Positions 11,203 through 24,088 are shown, counted from the first letter of the stretch. The stretch: 64,000 bases of DNA from Ricinus communis (GCF_019578655.1 NC_063261.1:4534446-4598445), one strand, 5' to 3'. Notes: generated by a model from the sequence alone, not told the origin. Program-made: numbers and translations.

Positions 11203-12599
11203 AATTCCCCTACATTTAAATTGCTATAATCTTAATAATAATGTACAAAACTCAAACAACTCTAAACATTACTTGGAAACTTACTCAACCAATTCCCCAG
11301 AATAAAAACCTCATAATTGGCAACAAAAAATTGAAGAAGAAAAAGATGAAATAATTATTCAATTCAAGTATAGCAATTCAATTGAGCTCAACATGTGTGT
11401 GAGAGACCTTAAAGCACATTCAACATAAACAATTGATTCATTTACTTATAAAATCATTCCACACAATTATCTAAATCCTCAATGTCATCATTTATTAATG
11501 CTCCTCAATCTTTGCCTAAGAGAATTTTCACTTTATACACTTATTATTTTTTCTTTTATTTTCGTCATCCTTTTGAAGGTTTCTTTCTTTCACTTTAGAT
11601 GAATACAATTCCTTTTCTTTAGTCATTCATAGCCTTTGAACACGTATACTAACACTTGTGCTGAAAGTGCCAGTTGCTCAGCAAATAACACAGTAAGAAA
11701 GCTTTGCTCACTTATAATGCTCAATCACCATTTGACGTGAAGATCAATATTTGTGATGAAGACCCCTAGTTACTAAGTAACTAAACATTAGCAGAGTATA
11801 AACTTAACTCAAAATCTCATTTAATCACTAGCAACAATTAGAGATACAAGCACACTACAACAATCAATTTCCTAAAAAACTTTATTAAATGATAGCCTCT
11901 AATTTCCTTAACTATCTACGTTAATCATGTCAAGATTTTATGTGCAATTAGTTATAAAACTTAAATATTACACAATGATGGAAAAACTATCTCAACCGTT
12001 TAGATCATAAGTTGGCTACAATATCTTGATCACAGATTTTTAGGGGAATATATCAAGAAGTAATAAACATGACACCTAAAAATAAAAGAAAACAATACAA
12101 AATTAAAATTTAGCAAAATTCAAGCTTTGTTTCCTTCCCTCATACTTATTATTGATATTATCCCGAATGTTAATTCTTCATGCATACACAAATGAAAGAG
12201 AAGGAAACTCACCTAATTTAAGCACATCCACCTTTATGATAAGATCCTTTCATGTCTTTAGAATCATCATCAAATTGCACATGTGTAGGCCTCCTTCGAT
12301 TTAGATTCTATTCTTTAAATGGACTATCATCTAGCCTTATTCTGTTCTTATAAAAATAAAGAAAATATTGCAAAATTAAAGGAACACAAAAATAAATAAA
12401 AAATACTATAATTTATTTAACTCATATAACACAACATTTAGGTTGCCTTCCAAGAAGTGATTGTTTATAGTCCATAACTTGATTCTTGGCCTAGGTTCTT
12501 TTGTAATTCAAGGTAATTCTTTCAATTTCTTATTTCATACCTTGCTAATAACTCTTTGAAAATTCTAAGAACTAGCCCTCTTTTCTTTTTCTTCTTCAG

Positions 12600-13844
12600 C
12601 AGTCCAACCCAAGAGAGCATGTGAACACAATCATATTGCAGTCAGGTAAGTATGTTCCTGGTCCTTCTTTTGTTTCTAATAATAATGCTGATGCGCAGGT
12701 AGATTCAAGCAGGAAAGTTGAAGCTACCAAGACAAATGAACTAGAGAAGAAAGAGGCAAAGGAGATTCTACTGAGGGAACACCAGCCCAAAATTCCGTAC
12801 CCTACTAGATTGAAGCAGGCGCAAGTTGAGCAGTAGTTTGGTAAATTCCTGGATATTTTTAAACAATTGCATATAAACTTACCTTTTGTTGAAGTTATGT
12901 CGCAGATGCCTATGTATGCGAAGTTCTTAAAGGAGATTCTTAGTAACAAAAGGAAGTTTGAGGACTTGGTGTGCATGACGCTAAACGAGGAATGTTCGGT
13001 AATTTTCCAGAATAAGTTATCGGAAAAGCGACATGATCCAGGGAGTTTTACTATTCCTTGTGTTATAAGTAACTTATCTGTTAATGATGCTTTAGCTGAT
13101 TTAGGGGCTAGCATTAATATAATGCCGTACAGCCTGTTTGTAAAGTTGGGGTTGGGAGAGACCAAACCCACTAGGATGAGTATACAGTTAGCTGATAGAT
13201 CTATTAAGTATCCTAGGGGTATTGTAGAGAATGTGCTAGTAGAAGTAAACAAATTTATAATTTCTGTTGATTTTATGATCTTAAACATGGACGGTGAGAG
13301 TAGTGTACCCTTAATTCTAGGAAGACCTTTTCTCACAACATCTAGGGCAATGATAGATGTTTGTGATGGAAAGTTAAAACTTAGGGTAGGGGATGAGACT
13401 GTCACCTTTGACTTGCATAATTCCATAAGCCAGTTTTTAGATCATAATAATGTTGTGTTTGCTATTAATGTATTTGATGATGCTATTGAGACACAGTTGC
13501 AGGAAGTATTATTTGAAGACTCTCTATAAGTCATTTTGCTAAGGGGAGATAAGCATAAGCTGTCAAATGAGGAAGTGTTAGAGCAGCTTGAGTTTCTTTT
13601 AGCAAACGAGCCAAGCAACAATACTGATGAGTTTGCTGTAATTGACAGGATAGGTGTGCAGAAGTTGAGGCCATCACTTGAGGGACCACTGGTTCTCGAT
13701 TTGAAAGAGCTTCCACAATGTCTTGACTATGCGTATATGGATGAGGATAACGGGCTGCCTGTCATTCCAGCAGTTGACTTGACACCCGAGGTGAGGGAAA
13801 TGACATTGCCCTCTCGAAGGAAGTACCTAAAAGTGGTTGCTTAG
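12600..13844 (+). pseudogene. Athila-like element 1: gag C-terminus, protease and RT N-terminal edge
   Basis: One frame runs from 12600 to 13844 (about 414 codons) with only two internal stops, TAG at 12834-12836 and TAA at 13527-13529. It opens inside gag at NPREHVNTIILQSGK (the Athila 'nPrEhvnaitLRSGk' box), then FGKFLDIFKQLHINLPF. The retropepsin follows: ADLGASINIMPYSLF (active site DLGA; usually D[ST]GA), then VPLILGRPFL (flap/ILGRPFL motif). After the second stop come LSNEEVLEQLEFLL and a segment LVLDLKELPQCLDYAYMDE..LPVIPAVDL, the lead-in to RT in Athila pol. Translation ends at KVVA before any RT catalytic motif. RT, RNase H and integrase are absent; gag N-terminus and 5' LTR are missing. 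Confidence 0.85.
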
Positions 13845-15749
13845 AGGATTGCTGACATTCTAAGGATCCATAACTTAGCAGTTCAATCGCAGCATATGTC
13901 AAACCCGCACATGCAGGGAGTTACCACCGAGTCAAGTTAAATAACTCGAGAAACAAAAAGAAGCGCTTTTGGGAGGCACCCCAACTTTTATTTAGTTTTG
14001 GAACATTTTTTTAGTTTTATTTTTCATATTTTATTTAATTTTTATTTTCAGTTTATATTATTTCTTTATTTTTCATTTTCAGCTCCTGCCGAGGACCCAC
14101 TGAATTTCCACTCCACCAGCCTCGGCGGATGATCAAGGCAGTCCCCCTAGATCTTCTTTTTATTTTCTGCGTTGATTTACTTTATTTTTCATACATGTCA
14201 TATACCTAGATAGTATTGATTTTGCTTTCTTTATTTGTACATCCCATGCGGGGTATCCACTTCGTTTTACATTAAGGATAGTATGTTCTTCAAGTGTGGG
14301 GTGGGTGTGGGTAAACCATATGTTCTCTTCTCTTTCCTATGACTATTGGATGTGTCTGAAATTGCTATCCCTGGTGTTGTATATTATTAGGATGTTAGGA
14401 CCTATGTTCTTCATGTCGCTTAAGCTTAGTTTGTTCGTTTGTAATTAATGATTTAATTCACACACTTGTAATTGATTGTCCCTCTCGATTTTTGTTCTTA
14501 GAAAGCAATTTCATTGTGTTCAATATGTCACTTTGGCTGGGTTAAACCGGTGCTGCTTGAGTTCTTTGCAAATTTCCAGCCTTTACCTTTGAACTTTGAT
14601 TATGCCAATCTCTTATACCATTTATGTGATGATTCAATTGATCAGTCTGGGAACCAATTGTAAAATTTAGCCACTTCAAATGCGAGCTTTTGAACCAAAA
14701 TTTGAGCATCCATTGCAAATTATGCTTATGATTTTCTTGTTTGAGTGTGCGTTGTACTTAATTTTGTTTCTAGAACTTGCTCTGTAATGCTTGTTAAGGT
14801 TACATGAATTTTTGAATATCATTAAATGATTTGGGCAACTTAGGATTCACCACATCTGGCCAAAAGCCTACCCTTTGTTTCCATTAGTCAGCCAGTTTTA
14901 AGCCTGAATCTTTTCTTCATGATTTACACCTATACACTACATTTATACCATTCTCTACATTTGTCTTTTCTTTCATCTTGTATACTAAATAATTATGTGT
15001 TATGCTTCTTCTTTTATGTGTCTAATTTTGTTATAAAATTCACTTAGTCCTTTTAATCATTCTTTGATGCTCCCTTCAATCCAAATTGTATAACTATTCT
15101 CATTGTTTGTGTCATTAACCATGCAGCCCCTGTGTAAGTTGCAGTAGCATAAAAAGAAAAATATTTAAATAAGTGTTTATTATGCTTCTTTCTTAGCTCT
15201 TTTCTCTTTTGGATTCAATTCTTTGAGCATCCTCTATTTTAAATAAAGCTTAGTGAGTACTTTTGTTGATTTAACATTCAGCTCCTGAAGCATTCATTCT
15301 AAATAATTACATGATTTTTCAGTATACTTTACACTTCTATCCAAATGTTCTTACCTTTACCTTAGCCACATTTCAACCCTTGTAAAGACCCTTTAATTTT
15401 GGTATTCATTTATTCGCAGTAGCGAAGATGGGGTTTATGAGCAAGCTTATAGTAAACAGGTTTTTTGCAACTGCATTGAGAGAATCTTTTTGTTTACCTG
15501 TAAATAATGTGAGTGATTTGAGAGATCCCTGTGAAGCAATGGTTCCTAGTCTTTAATGCTGAGTTGCTATATAAGTTGTACTTTGAGATGGTATTATTAT
15601 AGTTCTTCTTTGAAGGTGTATGATATGTTTAGCTACTTGAATTTCATTCTTTATATGTTTAATAAGGTTAAGTTGCGAACCTTAGCATGGATTTTGAAGG
15701 GTGATTGTTGCTTGTATATGTATTGAGTTATTGATTGCTTGGGGTGATT
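13845..15749 (+). other. Post-pol 3' region of Athila-like element 1
   Basis: Begins with the tail of the ORF, then GCGCTTTTGGGAGGCACCCC at about 13963, the motif that normally follows the end of pol. About 1.7 kb of T-rich non-coding DNA follows, similar along its length to 44400-46260 of element 3, and it ends in the polypurine-like GCTTGGGGTGATT just before the LTR. Confidence 0.75.
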
Positions 15750-17228
15750 TGATATGCATTGTGTTACACATGTTTATATGCCCATTACTTCCATTTTTGT
15801 GCATAGTTATCTTGTTTTATGCCAGAATCACCTGTGTTTTGGTTCCTTTTATGTTTCAGGTGATCATTGATGGAAATTGTCAATATTTAAAGGCGATACG
15901 TGCGAATACGGATCAGAATCCATCAAAATCGAACAAAGGCTAGCATTTCAAGGTTGAGCACAGCCTGGACTCTAGCCGTGCTGAACCATCGACCTTTGAC
16001 CCTCAAAGGTTGCCTTTTGGCACAATTTCTGAGTCCACCATGGTCTCCATCACGGCCCGTGGTGGCTCAGCATCGGCGAGGGCACGGTCAGGGAGCATAG
16101 GATGATTTTCAGGACTCGAAGGTCTAGCACGGCCTGGACTCTGCCCGTGCTAATTAGCACGAGCTTAACCACGGCCATGCTGGAACATTTATATAGCCAA
16201 AATCGATTTCTTTTATGAGGGTTCGGTTTTCTGACTTTAGATATCATATACGCGCGCGAGCCACCTCTTTTCAGACTTCGACATTCGACTTTGGGAGACC
16301 ATTTCACATATTGAAGGACAGATTTCAGTGGTTCAAGCATCACATTGAAGATCAAGAGTGTATTTGGAGGCATTCAAGAGGAAATTTTTGAGGTTCATTA
16401 TTCAGATTTGGAGATTTAGGACTATTCATCTGACTTGAAGAAGAAAGGTGTACATGTTTCCAATTTTCTTTTATGTATTTGTTCCTTATTTTATGTTATT
16501 CGTTAGCATGAGTAGCTATTGAACCCATTGGGGTTCCTTTGGTTATTGGATTGCACTTAATATTTATGAGATTTTGATTATCAATGCTTATATTCTTCTT
16601 TCTTTCAGTATTAATAAGATATCAAATTATTCATGAGACGTTGTGAACTATATTGTTCAGATTGCTTTTTGTAATTGAGAAATTCATTTAGTAGTTGGAA
16701 ATTTGAATAACAAGAACTGGTTAATGATCACTTAGAGATGAGGGTAATTAACTAGCCAGACTAAGAATTAACAACTCTTAATAGCAGTGGATTAATCTTA
16801 AGGCTAATCTAAAATCAATCGTTGGAAGAGATTCCGTCGTTTAGGTTCTTAGTTTTAAGAATTCGGTGTTCTCAAGAGGAAACTCGAATTTAATTTAGAA
16901 TCTGCTCACCGGTAATCATAATTGGTAATCAATCTAATTTCTACCTTTATTAAAATCCAACTAGTTTAGGTCCCTTTGGGTTTGCTTTCTTCCCTTGATT
17001 GTTTCACTAAACCTTTGCAGATTGCTTAACATTTAGCTAATCACTTAGCTTACATTTAGTCATAGATTAGTAACTTCATCATTATTATTTAAGGTTAGAT
17101 AACGCAGGATGCTAGAGTAGTTCTAGGCTCACACTTTCCTGAGGATACAACCTTGATACTCGCCATTAGTGCTAGTCTGTATCGATAGGTTCACTGCCTT
17201 AGATTGTAACTGCATAAATAGCTCATCA
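15750..17228 (+). repeat. 3' LTR of Athila-like element 1
   Basis: Starts TGATATGCATTG and ends ATAGCTCATCA, 1479 bp, homologous to the LTRs of element 3 and to the solo LTR. It contains the CACGGCC/GGCCGTG word array (about 15955-16185) followed at once by a TATA box, and the conserved 3' part with ..GCATCGATAGGTTCACTGCCTTAG-like sequence. There is no matching 5' LTR. Confidence 0.82.
16188..16196 (+). promoter_or_regulatory. LTR TATA box (TTTATATAG)
   Basis: TTTATATAG immediately follows the last CACGGCCATGCTGG word of the array in the LTR of element 1. Confidence 0.6.
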
Positions 17229-20200
17229 ATAGTAATTCTAAACCTTTAAGGACTTTGATTAAAAGGTAGTATATATAAAAAGAGATGCATGGGGCAACAA
17301 GGATTGATGGTTTTATTGAGAAAAATATTTTCTTGAGAAGAATACCCTAGGTGAATCAATCAATAAGATTAATTGATTCAGCCTATTGTTTGGAGCTAGC
17401 ATCCAATCTCCTACATCTCTTCTCAATCTCTTAAAAGTTGTTTAGTGAGATCTTTTCTTAAAAGCTTGTGTGGATCACCAAAAGAGGCTGGTCATTTGAG
17501 TAGCTTTGAAGTGCATCAATGATCTTTGAAGAATCAAGAATCAATAAAGCTTGGAGCACTCCTTAGAATTGGCGGCATGCTCCTTTGTAAGCCTTCTCCA
17601 TATTTTGCTTGTTTTGTGTGTTATGATTACTTTACATCAATGAGACCCTTGGTGGGATTTGAAATTCTTTTGCTCTCATTGCACCTTCGTTATATTTTGA
17701 TATCAATTTCCAATATGTTAATATAAGTGTACAAAGTTGGTCCTTCCAAATCATAAAGTAGCCATTTTGGGTATGTTTAGGCTTAACAATGTGGTTTGCA
17801 TGTTAAACAGGCTAATAACGTGATTAGGAGCATGATTAGAGTTAATTAATCAAGTTTATTTTCTATTATATTTCCATGATGGATTACCTTTAGGGTTCCC
17901 ATATCAAGTTTCCATTTTTAGTATGGTTTGAATGCTTTTGATAGTTAAGTGTGTTTAGTTGCATTTCATTAGCTTATTTATTATTATAAGTACCTAAACT
18001 AACTTAATTTATTTATAGTACAAGTTCGAATATTTGTTCTTGACCCAATCCTCGAATGAGGACCTTCCTTAGCCTTAGTTTAATTTAAGTTTGATTATTA
18101 CTAATGTGTTTACATGTTTATGTACTTAGGTATGATTAGAACTATATGGGATGTTAGTTAATCCTCCATTATATTTGCTAATCCATTTTGGATCCCTGTT
18201 AATTCCTTCATTATCTTTCTTTGGATTGAATTTAATTTTATTTGGTATGCTTAGATTTCACCTCACATGCCTATTAAAATGAATCAACTCACTAATGTGA
18301 GTTCTCGCCTTCCATTTTTCACTCATATAATTAACCTAAGATAAAATGAACCTGCACCCACATGTTTAATAAAAACTTATTCTTACTTGGCCATCTTCGC
18401 ATATTAGATAAAATCTAAGGTACCAATATACCTCCTTTAGATTAGTGACACTAATATGCCTTCCACTTAAGTAGATACATGATAAGTCAGTACGTTCTTT
18501 CCCTCACTATGCATGTTTAAATAAAGATAATAAAATATCCTCATAATAAAATGGATAGTAACCGAGCTAGGATTAGTATAATTAGGGAAACCAAAAGTCT
18601 TAAAGTCTAGTGGAGGTCAAACTCTGTGTCCGGCCATGTTAGGGTGCCTAACCCTTTCCTAAAACGTACCTAACTCTTTGAACCCACATCTCTGACTCGC
18701 GTAGGAGGAAAGTTAGGCTCTCTATGAGGAATCTGAGTTGCCATCCTTTGCCCCACCCTATTATCTTAGTCATCTTTCTAGTGGTGACTCCCAGTCTTCT
18801 CCGATAATTTGCAGTCACCGCAATTGTCGTGATTCCTTAAGCACTTCTCCCGAACTGCTCATTTTGAAACCGGATGAGCAAACTTTCGACACGGTAACGT
18901 GGTTGCATACCATATGGGGTGCGCCCTAAAAGACGCACTCACATTACCCAGAATTGTTACAATAAAAAATCTCCTTTCTAAATTTACTCCAACCCATGAA
19001 GTTTTTATTTCGGCTTCCTCTATGCAATTGCATCAAGGTGCTATAAATTGGGGAGGCAGTTTTTTTCATCTCACCTTAGATTTTAATTCTTGTAAATAAT
19101 TTAGGGATATAAATTAAGATTCAACAAAAGAAAGGTGAACATGATCAATATTGGATTTTAAAAGAAGAAATTGGATAAAAACAAGAAATTTGAGCATTAG
19201 GATTTAGAAATTAGATGAAGAATCGCTTTGATAATAGATATAGTCATTGTTTCTCAATATCTTTACCACACCATCACACTAACTTCCACTTTTTTATTTG
19301 CATAAAAACATATGCATTTACAAGTCAGCAAATCAGAATTTACATAGTCCAAAAGTGTTTTAGGTGGCTAAGAGAACCAAATAAAATTATAAATGGTTAA
19401 ATGGCTATTCTCATTTAAATGCTACTTATGCATTCCCCCTGTTTATAACACTTCTTATATCATGTCCATGCACACATCAACATTCATGGGCTCATCCATT
19501 TTTAATAACAAAATATAGAATACATTTAATCAATAAAAGAATAGAATCAATAATTTTAAATGAAACTGTAACAAGGCTAAGTTTTCTCCAATGCAGGATG
19601 GCTTTATAATTCGTCCTTTTTTTCTTCTCTACATTCCTTATTTTCACCATAAAATGCTGCAATTCTAAGAGATTAAATTCATCTACTATATTATAGACAT
19701 TTAGAAATCAATAACTAATAATAGATATTGATCAGATTTCTTAATTATAAAACATTAAAATAATAAATCATAAAAATGAAAATGAAAAATAAAAATATAA
19801 TGTTCACTAGCTTAACCCGACAATGAGTATATATCTTAATTTGAATAAATTTTTAAGTTCAAGTTCTCACTCTTTATTGTAACTTAAGAAAATATAACAA
19901 GAATAACATGAAAGAGGACATATTGGAAAGGGCATAAAACATTTTATTTTCTTATGATAACTGATCAAAATATAGGTCGAATGATTTATGCCAAATAGAA
20001 TAGACTGAGAATACAAGAATAGAGCATAAAAGAATGGACCGAGCAGACAAGAGTAGGCTGATCATACAAAAATAGTTTGATTAGACAATAGTAGGCCGAT
20101 ATATAAGAATAGGCTGAGCACATAATAATGTGGATAATACAATGATGGTCAACTATAATAGGCCAAACAAAACATGTCGAGTAAACCAATCAAAGTCCAA

Positions 20201-20457
20201 GTTCTAGTGAAAATACAAGTCTAAGCATGACCAATTATTGACGGACTTTATTAAGTAATCCAATTAAACAATGATACTTATATACCACTAAGAAGACTGA
20301 TCTTCATAGCATTGAGAGCTCTTCATATTACTTATTTTACTCCTAATAGGACTAGAAGACCTCTAGACTGTATATAAGGGTCTAAGAACAATATGTTGGG
20401 TAAATAATTTATTCTACCCGACTAGATATTCTTATGTTCACAATATCTTTACTTGTT
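17229..20457. other. Unclassified non-coding DNA, possible decayed LTR pieces
   Basis: No protein motif is recognisable in any frame. The stretch at about 18590-18930 is GC-richer, ending near GGGGTGCGCCCTAAAAGACG, and its composition resembles Tat/Ogre LTR ends, but no partner copy is present to confirm this. 19100-19900 is plain AT-rich DNA. Just left of the next LTR, GTTGGGTAAATAATTTATT..ACCCGAC (about 20396-20422) can form a small hairpin. Confidence 0.4.
19995..20180 (+). repeat. Degenerate short tandem repeat (AGAATAGGCTGAGCA-like)
   Basis: Seven or eight imperfect units of roughly 20-27 bp, each with a core like AATAGGCYGA followed by an A/T-rich spacer (for example AGAATAGACTGAGAA, AGAGTAGGCTGATCA, ACAATAGTAGGCCGATA, AGAATAGGCTGAGCA). 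Unit boundaries are blurred. Confidence 0.5.
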
Positions 20458-21486
20458 TGTGCTTATGAACTAAGGAGGGGTGGTTGAATTGGTGAATGGA
20501 GAAGGGTGGAAATTAAAAGGTTGGTTTGAGAAAAGGTTGAAAGAATATAAAGAAAAAAAGAAGGAATTGTAGTGGTTTGGGTGTTGACAAACTCTATGTT
20601 CACTTTTCAATTTACAATTAGGCATTCACTATCTTCTCAATTTTACAAATAAGAGTTTTTTTAAGCTTACTCCCAACTTAGTGTTTTATGGCTTACACTA
20701 AACCTTACACTTGTGTTTTAGTGGTTAACACACAACCTTTACAAAAGTTTTTCTAGGATAACCCTTAAACCTTACCCCAAGTGTTTAGGCTAATACTCAA
20801 ACCTCAAGAGCATTTAAGCTCTTAGAACAACTAAAGAATGTGAAATTAATTGCAAGAAAGAGAGAAATTGAATGCACAATAATATGAATTTTTGGAGGTT
20901 GTTGATCAACCATAAATGACCATTTAATATGGTTTTTATAGCCTAAAAATATCAAAGAGCCGTTACACATTTGTTCCAAAAGATTCACTATACTTTGTTT
21001 TAAGACTGTCATTAAATGCACTTGTCATAATGTAAAATTGCGGTTGCGATTCTTACATCGCGCTCATGAATCTTAAACTACCACCAACGACTATCTGACA
21101 TAGTGCTATGGCATTGGCGGCTTTCAAATGTTATTGTTGGTGGTTCCTAACGGTTACTTCAAACTTCAAGTTTTACGGTCGTGCCAACTTAAGGTGCGGT
21201 CATGAATCAGAGCTTTCCAAGCCATTTTCTTCTGCCTTGAAACTTCTACCTTTTACAATCGCGCCATCCCAGTGTGGTCGCGATTTTGAGCTTTTGTATA
21301 CTCAAAGTTTTTGCCATGAAAGTGTTGCTTTTCACGGTCATGCTCTCCTAGTACAGTTGCAATTCTTGAGGTAACCTTTCTTGAACTAATGCTACACATG
21401 AAACTTGAAGAACCATTAGATTAACACTTCAATTTGTGTGTTAATATCAAAATAAGGGATGACAAGCTATTTAGGCTAATAGTCTG
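20458..21486 (-). repeat. 3' LTR of the minus-strand copia element
   Basis: About 1.03 kb. On the minus strand it starts after the polypurine tract at TATTAGCC (possibly TGTTAGCC mutated) and ends near CCAATTCAACCACCCCTCCT..AAGCACA. That end resembles the 3' end of the copia LTR at 3982-5121 (CCAATTCAATCTCCCTCCTT). It contains the word array 21047-21362 and a TATA box. Both borders are approximate. Confidence 0.6.
20933..20943 (-). promoter_or_regulatory. LTR TATA box (minus strand GGCTATAAAAA)
   Basis: On the minus strand GGCTATAAAAA lies about 105 bp downstream of the word array of CGGTCGTG, GTCGCGATT and related words (21047-21362). Confidence 0.6.
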
Positions 21487-21999
21487 CCCCTTTTTTATTT
21501 TGACAAACAAATTGATTAAAAGAGATAAAGACTTAGAAAGATATTTAAAGGTGGGTAAGTAGGTGCTCAAGTTGATATTTGTAGTCTAGCTCCCCCTAAA
21601 ATATTGCTCCCTCTCACTTTATGCATATTAGTTAAGAGTTATGAAATGAATAGCTTCTCCCCTTTTGTCCAATTCAAGAAGGGAAAAATATTAGAGTAAC
21701 TTATAAAAGCATAAAGAAAAGAAATAAAGAAGGCAACAATAATTATTTAATATTGAGAAGGATGTATAATTACACAAAGAAATGGGACTTAAGATCAAAA
21801 GCAAATAAAACAAACAAAAGATTAAAAACATGAATGCAAGTGAGATGAATAATGAATGACTTCTAAAGATCTTTTGACCCACTTGATTTCTCTTCATTCT
21901 AATCTTCCTCCTCACTAGACTCATCATCAGATAGGCACCTAATCTGGATAATAAGGAGGGATCCTATGGTGCTTTTGCATCTCAATGAGATCTCCATGG

Positions 22000-22999
22000 A
22001 CATGTTTGAGAAGCCTATAAAAATTTTCAATCCTTTTAGCTTGCCTATCATGAAGATGATCATCTTGTCTCTTAGGATGATGCTTTCTTGAGGGACATTC
22101 GTCTCTTATTCAACCCTTTCCTTTTCATTCTTGGTTTCCTTTACATCTTTCTCCTCTTCCTCTTCACCCTCTTCTAAATGTAACCTAGCACTATTCTTTT
22201 CCTTAACTTGTTCCATAGAGGAAAAGGCACTAGCACCTAATATGACTTCCAAAGAATCATCACTCCTTTTCTTGAGAACTTTAGAGCTAATAAAGTATTG
22301 GATGGTGATATAGTTTGTGCTTATAGATAATTGGTATTTTAAGAAGGCAAGGTGAGTTAGGGTTAGGAGTTTAAAGTAGTTTGTAATCATGGAGACAAAG
22401 GGTGAAACCATGACACAACCACGAGATGATTTTAGGAGATGGACAATATGGTCAATGAGGAAGAAGGTGAGTTAGATTGGCTTATTATGAACCATGCAAT
22501 AAAGAATGCATAGATCCTTTTGGGTAATCTTTTCATTACCATCACACCTTCCATGAATGGTTAGCCTGATGATCCTATGAAGAGTCTAATGAAGAAGAGA
22601 TTTAAGATTTTTAGCAATAAAATTATTATCTAGTTTGATTTTAATTGAAATTTCGTTCTAAAAAGAAACTAGACCTACTTGAAGCTCTCCTAGAGCGATG
22701 ATGCCATGCTCTTGGAAGTTTAAGATTCCTCTAAGTTCACTTCTTATGAGTGAGAACCTTTGCCCAAAGAGGTTGAATATAATGCTAAAGTACCAAGATC
22801 TCCTCCTTGTCTCTTGTTAACTTATAAGGAACTTAAAAATTCCAAGGTGAGTTCCTTGTATCCATCTAAAATTGTTCCTTACTTATTGGCTTGTTCCCTT
22901 CATCTTGGTGGGAATATCTAAGGAAGAGGCAAGAACTTCTTCATCTTAGGTTTTACCCTTGCTCTAATTGCCTTGAGAAATATTCTTTTTAGGAGCCAT
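22000..22999 (-). pseudogene. Extra ORF of copia element (putative plant transposon protein type)
   Basis: On the minus strand an ATG at 22999 in good context (CCAATGGCT) opens MAPKKNISQGN and then a stop. The broken frames downstream keep recognisable pieces such as LFGQRFSLIRSELRGILNFQ and RIYAFFIAWFIISQSN. They end in a Lys/Arg/Glu-rich tail (about 22100-22200). The order (short basic start, 'R..iLnf' box, hydrophobic 'yaffia' box, charged tail) recalls the extra ORF found between RNase H and the 3' LTR in SIRE/Maximus elements. Stops and frameshifts make it non-functional. The family call is by memory of the pattern, hence moderate confidence. Confidence 0.45.
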
Positions 23000-23136
23000 T
23001 GGGAGAGGGATGAGAGAATAATGATGTATGTAATGAGGATTTGAAAAATCTTTGATAAAATGCTTTAGAAAGAGAGAAGATTTGCACTTGAAAGGAGTAG
23101 AGTGAATAAAGTGTATGTAAAGGTGTAAAGGGGGGG

Positions 23137-23144
23137 TATTTATA
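23137..23144 (-). promoter_or_regulatory. Internal TATA box driving the extra ORF
   Basis: On the minus strand TATAAATACCCCCCC is followed by a C/T-rich leader of about 135 bp and then ATGGCT at 22999. A GC-rich word array (23225-23408) lies just upstream. It is inside the element, not in an LTR. Confidence 0.55.
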
Positions 23145-23604
23145 AACAAGGAATAGTAAAAAAAAATGGTAAAGATACATTGAAGAGGTGTAACTCAGAA
23201 TTTATCCAAAAATGATGGTAAAAGATTTTCAGAAATCGTACAATTCGCAACAGCAATCATGGAGTGTGATCATGAATTTCAAAATTCCTGTTAGAATGGC
23301 TAGTTTGACTAGCTTTGCGATCGTGAAAATGGACAGAGATATCATAGAAGTGAGGCTTCAATTTTCTTCCAATTTCACGACCGAGGCCATGTGTCGCGGC
23401 CGCGATTTTTAAAATTTCAAGAACCTTGAAATTTTTTAAAGCACACTTACTTTCACCTTTAATCCCATATCATATACAATTCATATTTATGTATGAATGG
23501 ATTAATTAACAATAAGATCATCACATGTGATCCATGTTCTAATCCATTCAATAATTTTTGAAATCAAACAATCAAATAAACCATAATCAATCGAAATAAT
23601 TACC

Positions 23605-24088
23605 ATTAGGCATTCCTAGTTCCCTTTTGATGAAATTTAATCTATCTTCACTAAGAGGTTTGGTGAATATGTTAGCAAGTTGATTATTAATGTCAATGAG
23701 TTCTAATACAACATTACCACTTTGGACATGATCTTTCAAAAAATGATGTATAATATCTATATGCTTACTTCTAGAATGTTGAATGAGATTCTTAGATAAG
23801 TTTATAGCACTAGTATTATCACACTTAATTGGAATGAGACTAAGCAGTTGGCCATAATCCTTGAATTTTTGCTTAATCTATAGAATTTGGGTACAACAAA
23901 ATCCTGCCACAATGCATTCCGCTTCAGCAATGGATAAGGCAACTGAGACTTGCTTTTTACTACACCATGATACTAAGCATTCACCTAAGAAATGACAAGT
24001 GCGGAAAGTGTTCTTTCTATCTAAAAGATTACTCGCATAGTCAGCATCAGAGAAGTCAACTATGTCAAATGAAGGGTCCAAAGTTCTA
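23605..24088 (-). pseudogene. copia RNase H C-terminal half
   Basis: The minus-strand frame reads FDIVDFSDADYASNLLDRKN, TCHFLGECLVSWCSKKQVSV, ALSIAEAECIVAGFCC (24073-23885), a stop, then WIKQKF..CDNTSAINLSKN, HSRSKHIDIIHHFLKDHV and ANIFTKPLSEDRLNFIKREL down to about 23605. These are the copia RNase H motifs in order (SDADYA, SWxSKKQ, ALSTAEAEY, CDNxSAI, HxRxKHIxIRxHFxRD, D[IV]FTKPL). A stop at the TAQLL boundary and the missing N-terminal half make it dead. Confidence 0.88.

Larger units (their letters stand above)
9924..12595 (-). mobile_element. Athila-like gypsy element, 3' half (post-pol region and LTR), minus strand
   Basis: Read on the minus strand, about 12460 holds CACTTCTTGGAAGGCAACC, the motif found just after pol in Athila-type elements (compare GCGCTTTTGGGAGGCACCCC in elements 1 and 3). 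About 1.2 kb of non-coding DNA follows, then a purine-rich TGTAGGGGAATT and an LTR starting TGATAACT at 11202. No gag or pol remains. The element abuts element 1 in the opposite orientation at about 12595-12600, so both are truncated there. Confidence 0.62.

Noticed and set aside
12596..13426. 276-codon minus-strand ORF
   Set aside because: It is the antisense shadow of the well-supported gag-protease frame on the plus strand and carries no motif of its own.
16050..16373. 107-codon minus-strand ORF in the LTR of element 1
   Set aside because: It overlaps the CACGGCC word array and TATA box; no conserved counterpart in the LTRs of element 3.
17229..20457. A hidden gene or tRNA in the unclassified stretch
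   Set aside because: No frame with family motifs on either strand and no tRNA-like cloverleaf pattern noticed by eye.
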